Origin: Flavobacteriales bacterium
Lineage (GTDB): Bacteria > Bacteroidota > Bacteroidia > Flavobacteriales_F > PHOS-HE28
Direction of reading: 5' to 3'
Assembly (NCBI GenBank): GCA_016716605.1
Contig: JADJWA010000001.1
Span: 3,517,001-3,581,000, forward strand
DNA length: 64,000 nucleotides
The position numbers and the translations under genes were made by a program. How positions within the stretch are numbered: the stretch's first letter is position 1; each line of letters starts with the position of its first letter. Under the pieces are notes generated by a model. That model searched no databases, was not told where the DNA came from, and worked only from the letters and a program-made list of their open reading frames with translations. This document shows positions 26,601 through 33,001 of this stretch, one piece after another.

Positions 26601-27494
26601 CACAAGGGTGCCTTCCATATCGCTGAGGCGATCGGCGCGCCCATCGTGCCGGTGCTGCTTCACGGATTCGGCGATGCCATGAGCAAAGGCGATGCGCTGC
26701 TGAAGAACGCCACCATCACCATGCGGCCGCTCCCGCCAATCGAGCCGGGCGATCCTCGATTCGGCACCGGTGCCCGTGACCGCACGAAGGCGATCTCCGC
26801 CTGGTACAAGGCCCAATACGGGGCGCTGCGGCGCGAACGGGAGACTCCGCGCTATTTCCACGAGCGATTGGTGCGCACATTCACCTACAAAGGGCCGGTG
26901 CTCGAATGGCATACGCGCATCAAGGGGCGCATGGATGCGGAGCTTCACGAACTGCTCCATTCCAGGATCGCGCCGGATGCACGTATCACGGACATCGGCA
27001 GCGGGCACGGCATAGTGGCCCTGCTCCTGCACTGGTGCTCACGCGGCCGCACGGTCACCGCCCTCGAGCGCGATCCGGAGAAGGTGGCCATTGCCCGCGA
27101 GGCCGCGCGGCCTTGGGCCGGCATCACAGTGGCCGAGGGCGATGCGCGGACCTCTCCGTTGCCGCTCTCCGATGCCTTCGTGCTGAAGGACGTGCTGCAT
27201 TACCTGTTTCCCGATGAGCAGCGCATGGTGCTCGACCGATGCGCATCGGCCTTGGCTCCGGGCGGGGCGATCTATGTTCGCGACGGCTTCCGGGCAAGCG
27301 GGGAAGGGCATGAGCGCACGGTCATGACCGAACGATTCGCGGTAGCGGCCGGCTTCAGCAAAACAGAGAACGACATGCATTTCATCTCGCGTACGGAATT
27401 CGAAGGAATGGCCTCAGCAGCAGGGCTGAAGGTGGAATGGGCCCACCACGCGAACAGGACCTCCAACGCCTTGGCCATCCTCTCCAAGGCATGA
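23688..27494 (+). CDS. Trifunctional fusion: MMPL transporter – PlsC acyltransferase – SAM methyltransferase
   Basis: 1268 residues from ATG at 23688 (MFTRQGQM; a second Met lies 7 codons in). Residues 1-835 are an MMPL/RND exporter of two six-helix halves with SALLGIALDYSFHFLTHL near 330 and FIFGLGDDYCIFTTEG near 713. Residues ~850-1045 are a PlsC-type acyltransferase with NHASFID near 890 and FPEGTRSRDG near 957. Residues ~1075-1268 are a class I methyltransferase with ITDIGSGHGIVALL near 1100. This order is a known, named architecture in flexirubin-type clusters. It probably exports the aryl-polyene lipid, with acylation and methylation by the cytoplasmic tail. It overlaps the next gene by ATGA. 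Confidence 0.92.
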   Translation: MFTRQGQMGGAAAALYKRTHGRRWGWALVAAIIAGLAVWSASRARFGTDLFDALPDDPSLKHFRALLNQSGSRGPITVGFFGEGPDRDSLIASADRFVAAAHADRSGVIDSVFCRPDAAWADALLRTITDRIPIHADPTRLRWLASADEAALDSALGALRAALAAPGGEFDAELLLADPFGFTSGLRDRITAGPTTASALLIDGVLFSPDSSMAVALLWPTAEGAAGPDHLVAAINRCMSSAASSVVRAEAFGTGPMEVANRTAIGADSMRTSAVALALVLLLLIWYYRDLRFMPLFLLPPAFGFVLGVGALAFFRGSISGLAIGASSALLGIALDYSFHFLTHLRHRRDAAETLREVTAPMLLGCITTVLAFGALSFASSRVLADLGMIAGFMLAGALFMVLVVLPHFVPPGYARSMQGSRSQSGMNAHRPGVGRWIALLGIVIVTAGLLPFAGKVQQDADPERLSLIPEDMREVRDRMEGRGDRAVPVFIAGKGRTQEEARQRLEEAIAVERSAGRWAEALPCDLAPSKRTAQFRLKAWSDAFHAEPADRLARRIREAAFRNGFTPEAFDGFVQQIESVERPLPMTTGPVLPGEFIGSADGETLVAVRLLVPPDDADALSQRMAALEGVEAMHRGQLSAHVAKVIEDDLNGILWRTIGIVFVALLVTYGRIELALLTFMPMALGWSWILGLCGLLDIRFDLVNIMVCTFIFGLGDDYCIFTTEGLLARHRTGTDHTRSFRSAIVLSAVTTIIGTGALFLAAHPALRSIAALSVTGMAALLAVALTAQPALFGLFIGDRAARGRQPFTLLSLLISLFAFSYFLLGCILLSISWLLFMAVPAPKRAKQHWTRSVVRLFTGSLVYVMANVRKDIRSFAPLLKDRPAIVIANHASFIDILAMLMITPRAVMMTNRWVWNSPFFGRVVRYAGYLRSEDGTEPNVERAREHIADGISVIIFPEGTRSRDGSIGRFHKGAFHIAEAIGAPIVPVLLHGFGDAMSKGDALLKNATITMRPLPPIEPGDPRFGTGARDRTKAISAWYKAQYGALRRERETPRYFHERLVRTFTYKGPVLEWHTRIKGRMDAELHELLHSRIAPDARITDIGSGHGIVALLLHWCSRGRTVTALERDPEKVAIAREAARPWAGITVAEGDARTSPLPLSDAFVLKDVLHYLFPDEQRMVLDRCASALAPGGAIYVRDGFRASGEGHERTVMTERFAVAAGFSKTENDMHFISRTEFEGMASAAGLKVEWAHHANRTSNALAILSKA

Positions 27495-29008
27495 GCAGCG
27501 AGCGCTACGACGTGGTCATCGTCGGCGCAGGGCTTGGCGGCCTGGAATGCGCCGTGACACTGGCCCGCGAGGGGATGAAGGTGCTGGTGCTGGAGCAGAA
27601 CCACCAGCTCGGCGGCACGCTCCAGGTATTCAGCCGCGACAAGACCGTGTTCGATACGGGCGTGCACTACATCGGCGGATTGATGCCCGGCCAGAACCTG
27701 CACCGCTACTTCAGCTATTACGGGATCATTGACAAGCTGAAGCTGCGGCGCATGGACATGGATGCCTTCGACCGGATCGAGTTGCCGAACGACCCGGTGA
27801 GCTACCCGTACGCGCAAGGCTGGGACAACTTCGTGGCCCGCTTGGCCGAGCACTTCCCCGGTGAGCGCAGTGCCATTGAACGGTACGCGCAGCTGGTGCA
27901 GGAGACCTGTGACCTGTTCCCGCTCTATCGCGTGCGCGATACCGATACCAAGGACTGGATGGACGAGCGCCTCTCGCTGAACGCGGAGCAGGTGATCGCA
28001 TCGCTTACGGCCAATGAGACCCTGCGCACGGTGCTCGCCGGCAACAATGCCCTTTACGCAGGCGATCATGCATCGCCCTTCTATGTGCACGCGCTGGTGC
28101 AGAACACCTACGTAGAGAGCTCGTGGCGCTGCGTCGATGGAGGATCGCAGATCGCCAAGCACCTGGCGAGCAACGCCCGGTCGGCCGGCGCCGAGATCCG
28201 CTCGCGCACCCGCGTCACCGGATTCGACATGGGTCCGGATGGCGTACGCGCCGTGCTGACCGCTTCCGGCGAGTCGTTCGCCTGCACCTATTGCATCGCC
28301 AACATCCATCCGGCCGTGCTGATGGACATGATCGAGCCTGGACATCTGCGGCCCGCTTACCGCACACGGATCAAATCGCTGGAGAACACGGTGGCATCGC
28401 ACGCGCTGCACCTGGTGATGAAGCCCGGAGCCTTCCCTTACCTCAATTACAATGTGTACCGCATGCTATACGGCGGCGTGTGGGACGCCGTGGATTACAC
28501 CGAGGGCCGATGGCCATCGGGCTACATGCTCTCCACGCCGGCCACCAAGCGATCACCCGATCAAGCGGAGGCCATCACCGTGATGACGTACATGCGCTAC
28601 CGCGAGGTGGAACAATGGGCCGGCAGCCGGAGCACCGTGGCCGAACCGGGCGAACGTGATCCTGCTTACCTCGAGTTCAAGCACGCGCGTGAGCAGCAGT
28701 TGATCGACATCATCGAGGAGCGGTTCCCGGGCCTGCGGGCAGGGATCAAATCGGTGCACAGCACCACGCCGCTCACTTTCCGGGATTACATCGGCACGCC
28801 CGATGGCACGATCTACGGCATCCGCAAGGACAGCGCCTCGCCGTTGCGCACCTTCATCGCACCGCGCACCAAAGTGCCCAACCTGCTGCTCACCGGCCAG
28901 AACCTGAACCTGCACGGACTGTTGGGCGTGACCGTGAGTGCCGTTGCCACCTGCTCGGAGATCGTGGGCAAATCCTACTTGCTGGGCCGGATCCACGCGG
29001 AAAGCTGA
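27491..29008 (+). CDS. FAD-dependent oxidoreductase, phytoene desaturase/CrtISO-like
   Basis: 505 residues from ATG at 27491, which overlaps the exporter stop. It has an N-terminal FAD Rossmann motif VVIVGAGLGGLECAVTLAREG at 8-28 with VLVLEQNHQLGGTLQVF. The C-terminal FAD signature region is LLLTGQNLNLHGLLGVTVSA. Family members desaturate or isomerise polyenes; in this cluster it may act on the conjugated chain or its aryl end. A hairpin pair at 29057-29098 follows and could end the transcript. Confidence 0.87.
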   Translation: MSSERYDVVIVGAGLGGLECAVTLAREGMKVLVLEQNHQLGGTLQVFSRDKTVFDTGVHYIGGLMPGQNLHRYFSYYGIIDKLKLRRMDMDAFDRIELPNDPVSYPYAQGWDNFVARLAEHFPGERSAIERYAQLVQETCDLFPLYRVRDTDTKDWMDERLSLNAEQVIASLTANETLRTVLAGNNALYAGDHASPFYVHALVQNTYVESSWRCVDGGSQIAKHLASNARSAGAEIRSRTRVTGFDMGPDGVRAVLTASGESFACTYCIANIHPAVLMDMIEPGHLRPAYRTRIKSLENTVASHALHLVMKPGAFPYLNYNVYRMLYGGVWDAVDYTEGRWPSGYMLSTPATKRSPDQAEAITVMTYMRYREVEQWAGSRSTVAEPGERDPAYLEFKHAREQQLIDIIEERFPGLRAGIKSVHSTTPLTFRDYIGTPDGTIYGIRKDSASPLRTFIAPRTKVPNLLLTGQNLNLHGLLGVTVSAVATCSEIVGKSYLLGRIHAES

Positions 29009-29056
29009 GCGGCGCACGTTGCGCGGCATCCAGGGCATCTCCCTGCAACCCGTCCA

Positions 29057-29098
29057 ATGACCGAGCATCGCCTCGGTCATCTTGATGCAAGATCAAGA
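29057..29098. terminator. Two adjacent hairpins between convergent genes
   Basis: ATGACCGAG/CTCGGTCAT (29057-29080) and TCTTGAT/ATCAAGA (29080-29098) form perfect 9 bp and 7 bp stems. They lie between the oxidoreductase and the convergent typA gene. There is no long T-run, so function as a bidirectional terminator is inferred from position. Confidence 0.5.
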
Positions 29099-29141
29099 AC
29101 CGGTGATCCCATTCCGCGGGGTGATTCTGGGCACAGGTGCC

Positions 29142-30959
29142 TCAGGCCTCCTGCATCCGCTTCGCCGCGCGCTTCCGCTCGTTCTCGTCCAATAGGATCT
29201 TGCGGATGCGCAGGCTCTTGGGCGTCACCTCCAGGTACTCATCATCGGCGATGTACTCCATGCACTCCTCGAGGCTGAACTTCACCGCAGGGGCGATATT
29301 GAGCTTCTCGTCGGTGCCGCTGGCGCGCATGTTCGTGAGCTTCTTGGTGCGCACCACGTTCACTACCAGTTCCTCGCCTGGCTTGGGGCTCTCGCCGATC
29401 ACCTGGCCCACGTAGATCTCATCGCCTGGATCCACGAAGAACTTGCCGCGGTCCTGCAGCTTATCGATGGCGTAGGCGACCACGGCGCCCTGCTCACCGC
29501 TGACGATGCAACCTGGGCGCGGCGCGGCGATCGAGCCTTTGTGCGGCTCGTATCCGGCGAAGCGGTGCGCGATGATGGCCTCGCCCTCGGTGGCGGTGAG
29601 CAGCGCGTTGCGCAGGCCGATGATCCCTCGTGCCGGGATCTTGAACTCGAGCACGGCGCGGTCGCTCTTCTGCTCGATGTTGAGGATCTCGCCCTTGCGC
29701 CGGGTCACGTGATCGATCACGCGGCTGCTGAATTGATCCGGCACCTGCACGGTGAGGAACTCGATCGGCTCATGGCGCTCGCCATCGATCTCCTTGTACA
29801 GTACCTGCGGCTGACCGAGCTGGAACTCGTAGCCTTCTCGGCGCATGGTCTCCACCAGGATGCTCAGGTGCAGGATGCCGCGGCCGAAGACCAGCAGGCG
29901 GTCCGGGCTGTCGGTCTCTTGCAGGCGCATGGCCAGGTTCTTCTCGATCTCCTTGAAGAGCCGGTCGCGCACGTGGCGGCTGGTCACGAACTGGCCCTCC
30001 TTGCCGAAGAAAGGCGAGTTGTTGATGGTGAAGAGCATGCTCATGGTGGGCTCGTCCACCTTGAACTTGGGCAGTCCCTCGGGGTTCTCGGCATCGGCCA
30101 CGGTATCGCCGATGTCGAAGTTCTCGAGGCCCATCACGGCCACGATCTCGCCGCAGCCCACCTCCTGCTTCACCTTCTCCTTGCCGAGGCCTTCGAAGAC
30201 CATGAGTTCCTTCACCTGGCCCTTCTTCACGGTGCCATCGTTCTTCATCAGCGTGATCGGCTGGCCGGGCTTGATGCTGCCGCGCGTGATGCGGCCCACG
30301 GCGATGCGGCCTTGGAAGCTGCTGTAGTCGAGGCTGGTGATGCGCATCTGCAAGGTGCCTTCCACCACTTTGGGCGCAGGCACGTGCTCCAGGATCACAT
30401 CGAGCAGGTGGCTCACATCCTCCGTCGGCGTCTTCCAATCGGGTCCCATCCACCCTTGCTTGCTGCTGCCGTAAACCGTGGGGAAGTTGAGCTGGTCCTC
30501 GCTCGCATCAAGGGCGAACATGAGATCGAAGACGGCTTCATGAACCTCTTCCGGCGTGCAGTTCGGCTTATCCACTTTGTTGATCACGACGACGGGCTTA
30601 AGGCCGAGCTCAATGGCCTTGCCCAGCACGAAGCGCGTCTGAGGCATGGGGCCCTCGAAGGCATCCACCAGCAGGATCACGCCATCGGCCATGTTGAGCA
30701 CGCGCTCCACCTCGCCGCCGAAATCGCTGTGGCCGGGGGTGTCGATGATGTTGATCTTGGTGCCTTTGTACCGCACGCTCACGTTCTTGGCCAGGATGGT
30801 GATGCCGCGCTCGCGCTCCAAGTCATTGTTATCCAGCAGCAGGTCCTTCACCTCCTCATTCACGCGGAAGAGCTGGCATTGGTGCAGGATCTTGTCCACC
30901 AGCGTTGTCTTGCCGTGGTCGACGTGAGCGATGATGGCGATGTTGCGGAGCTCTTTCAT
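29142..30959 (-). CDS. typA: Ribosome-associated translational GTPase TypA/BipA
   Basis: 605 residues, normal length. G1 AHVDHGKTTLVD, G3 DTPGHSDFGGEVER and G4 VVINKVDKPN are at the N-terminus. The EF-G-like domains III and V and the BipA-specific C-terminal domain (VVAYAIDKLQDRGKFFVDPGDEIYVGQ) follow. It binds ribosomes, supports 50S assembly and is linked to stress and low-temperature growth. Start ATG at 30959 has a TACTTTCG box 23 nt upstream. Confidence 0.96.
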   Translation of the reverse strand: MKELRNIAIIAHVDHGKTTLVDKILHQCQLFRVNEEVKDLLLDNNDLERERGITILAKNVSVRYKGTKINIIDTPGHSDFGGEVERVLNMADGVILLVDAFEGPMPQTRFVLGKAIELGLKPVVVINKVDKPNCTPEEVHEAVFDLMFALDASEDQLNFPTVYGSSKQGWMGPDWKTPTEDVSHLLDVILEHVPAPKVVEGTLQMRITSLDYSSFQGRIAVGRITRGSIKPGQPITLMKNDGTVKKGQVKELMVFEGLGKEKVKQEVGCGEIVAVMGLENFDIGDTVADAENPEGLPKFKVDEPTMSMLFTINNSPFFGKEGQFVTSRHVRDRLFKEIEKNLAMRLQETDSPDRLLVFGRGILHLSILVETMRREGYEFQLGQPQVLYKEIDGERHEPIEFLTVQVPDQFSSRVIDHVTRRKGEILNIEQKSDRAVLEFKIPARGIIGLRNALLTATEGEAIIAHRFAGYEPHKGSIAAPRPGCIVSGEQGAVVAYAIDKLQDRGKFFVDPGDEIYVGQVIGESPKPGEELVVNVVRTKKLTNMRASGTDEKLNIAPAVKFSLEECMEYIADDEYLEVTPKSLRIRKILLDENERKRAAKRMQEA

Positions 30960-30982
30960 GGGCGGGCCTGCGAAAAGGCGCG

Positions 30983-30990
30983 CGAAAGTA
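30983..30990 (-). promoter_or_regulatory. Putative -7 box (TACTTTCG) of typA
   Basis: A minus-strand TACTTTCG ends 23 nt before the typA ATG. It is identical to the boxes ahead of the ammonia-lyase and MazG-like genes. Confidence 0.5.
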
Positions 30991-31094
30991 GGGCTTTGCG
31001 GCCTACGGGGAGTCCGCCCCAGCCTTCGAGCAACCGGTGCCCAAGTGTCTTGGCAGGAATTGGGAAATTCCCTCTAGCCCGTGCACGGGCAGGA

Positions 31095-31865
31095 TCAACG
31101 CTTTGCCGCTTCCGCCTTGAACTTGGCGATGGCATTGCGCGTGAACTCCGAGAGCACCAGCCGCCCGCTGATCTTGGCGCGCTCGATCAGGAGCACATCC
31201 CAATCCTCGGTGCCATTCCACATCACCTGTTTGATGTCGGCCATGGCTTCTGGGCTGTAGGCCGAAAGCTCTCTGGCGTGTGCGTCAATCCGCGCATCCA
31301 GCGCCTCCATCGTCTCGAAGACCTCCGCGTAGATGCCATGCTGCTCGCACCATTGTGCACTGCGTCGCGTGGCGGGCGTGGCGCTGAGCAGGCCGAAATG
31401 GCCGGTGCCCACTTTCCGCTCCACCGCAGGCCCGACAACGAATGGACCGATGCCCACGGCGAGCTCGCTGAGGCGCGCACTGGCACTGCTGTGCGCATAG
31501 GCGATGTCCACCGCGCAGGCGAGGCCCACGCCGCCGCCCACGCAATGGCTGTGGATGCGGCCGATGACGAATACAGGCGCGGTGCGTATGGCATTGATCA
31601 CGTGCGCGAAGCCGCTGAAGAAGTCCAGTCCGCGTGCATCATCTTCAATGGCCACCAGCTCATCGAAGCTGGCGCCGGCGCAGAAGGCCTTGTCGCCATC
31701 GCTCCGCAGGATAATGACGCGCGTGGAGGGGTCCTTCCCTGCGCTCGTGATCGCGTCCGCGATTCCGCGCAGGATGCGGCCGGGCAGGCTGTTGCTCTTA
31801 GGGTGGTGGAAGGTGACCGTGGCGATGCTGCCCTCGGTGGTGGAATTGACATAGCCGTCGCTCAT
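31095..31865 (-). CDS. Enoyl-CoA hydratase/isomerase family protein
   Basis: 256 residues, crotonase fold. Oxyanion-hole segments are KAFCAGASFDEL near 59-70 and RIHSHCVGGGVGLACAVDIA near 103-122; ARLSELAVGIGPFVVGPAV provides a candidate catalytic Glu. The family hydrates or isomerises acyl-CoA substrates; the specific reaction is unknown. It is a single gene upstream of typA on the same strand, 135 bp away. Confidence 0.85.
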   Translation of the reverse strand: MSDGYVNSTTEGSIATVTFHHPKSNSLPGRILRGIADAITSAGKDPSTRVIILRSDGDKAFCAGASFDELVAIEDDARGLDFFSGFAHVINAIRTAPVFVIGRIHSHCVGGGVGLACAVDIAYAHSSASARLSELAVGIGPFVVGPAVERKVGTGHFGLLSATPATRRSAQWCEQHGIYAEVFETMEALDARIDAHARELSAYSPEAMADIKQVMWNGTEDWDVLLIERAKISGRLVLSEFTRNAIAKFKAEAAKR

Positions 31866-32015
31866 GTGATCCGGTTGCGGGCCGAAGCTAGTTCGACGAG
31901 TCGGAGAAGCATGTCCGGGATCCTCCTTGCAGCGGCGCGTCCCCTACCCTAACGAAAGTTCTATTGACGGCTGGCGCCAGGTCCGGGACTTTCGCAACGC
32001 GCAATCCAGAATATC

Positions 32016-32990
32016 ATGCGGACACGCACATGCACCACTTGGAGGATCCTCGCCCGCTGGAGCGTTGCTTCAGCTTGCTGTGCGCTCAGCGCGCTTACCC
32101 TTGCACAGAGCATCGAACCAAGGGCTGTCGTTCCCGCAGGAGGGTCCGGGACTACGGGCAATGCCTCGCTCGGCTGGTCATTGGGCCAAGCTGCGAGCGG
32201 CACCTACGCTGCGGATGAATTGATCACTGCTGGCGTGCAGCAGCCTGATGCGATCCGGCTCGCGATCAACATGCGCGCTTTGCTCGATGGCCCTTACAGG
32301 GAATCCTCGGGATTGATGGACGACGGTCTGCGCACCAGCGCGCTGCTCCCATTGCAAGAGCCTTTCACCGCGCTTGGATACTCGCATTCCGGCGGCGGGG
32401 GCGAACAACTTCAGCCTTCCGCCCTTTCGGTTTCAGGGCATGACGCCGTGGTCGATTGGGTGCTGATCGAGTTGCGCGCACCCGATGGCGTGACCCTGAT
32501 GGCCACGCGGTCGGCGGTGGTTCAGCGCGATGGCGATGTGGTGGACATGGATGGCGAATCACCGGTAGAGCTGCCTGCGCTTCCGTCCGATTACCGCATC
32601 GCGATCCATCACCGGAACCACTTGCCGGTGCTCACAGCCAGCGTGATTCCACTCGCACAGGGGCTCAACAGCATCGACTTCACCAATGGCAGCGTAGCCA
32701 CCTACGGCAACGAGGCGCAACGCCTCCGCGGAAGCGTTCGCTTGCTCTGGGCCGGCGATGTGACCGGCGATGGCACCATCAAATACGTGGGCGAGGACAA
32801 CGACCGCGATCCCATCCTGCAGGCCATCGGCGGAAGCGTGCCCACCAACACATCAAGCGGCTATGTGCCCGAGGACATAAACCTGGATGGCGTGGTGAAA
32901 TACGTGGGTGAGGACAACGACCGCGATCCCATCCTGCAGACCATCGGTGGCAGCGTGCCCACAAACACCCGCACGCAGCAAGTCCCCTGA
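32016..32990 (+). CDS. Secreted protein with two dockerin-like calcium-type repeats
   Basis: 324 residues with a long signal segment ending near TLAQS. The first part contains SLGWSLGQAASGTYAADELITAGVQQP, a pattern seen at the start of many Bacteroidota surface proteins. The C-terminus has GDVTGDGTIKYVGEDNDRD and EDINLDGVVKYVGEDNDRD, each followed by PILQ(A/T)IGGSVPTNT. These are two copies of a 39-residue unit with the DxNxDGxV spacing of dockerin/EF-hand loops. There is no T9SS tail. The MopE-repeat protein follows 11 bp later, so the two are probably co-transcribed and may share a calcium- or metal-binding surface role. Confidence 0.75.
   Translation: MRTRTCTTWRILARWSVASACCALSALTLAQSIEPRAVVPAGGSGTTGNASLGWSLGQAASGTYAADELITAGVQQPDAIRLAINMRALLDGPYRESSGLMDDGLRTSALLPLQEPFTALGYSHSGGGGEQLQPSALSVSGHDAVVDWVLIELRAPDGVTLMATRSAVVQRDGDVVDMDGESPVELPALPSDYRIAIHHRNHLPVLTASVIPLAQGLNSIDFTNGSVATYGNEAQRLRGSVRLLWAGDVTGDGTIKYVGEDNDRDPILQAIGGSVPTNTSSGYVPEDINLDGVVKYVGEDNDRDPILQTIGGSVPTNTRTQQVP
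32781..32974 (+). repeat. 117 bp in-frame tandem repeat in the dockerin-like gene
   Basis: AAATACGTGGGCGAGGACAA at 32781 recurs with one change at 32898, a period of 117 bp (39 codons). The second copy is partial. The near-identity at DNA level indicates a recent duplication. Confidence 0.85.
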
Positions 32991-33001
32991 ACCATCCCGC
33001 C

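Noticed and set aside
29541..31952. An 803-residue open frame on the plus strand across typA and the enoyl-CoA hydratase-like gene.
   Set aside because: It runs antisense to two clear protein families and has low-complexity His/Ala/Leu-rich translation; it results from GC-rich third positions.
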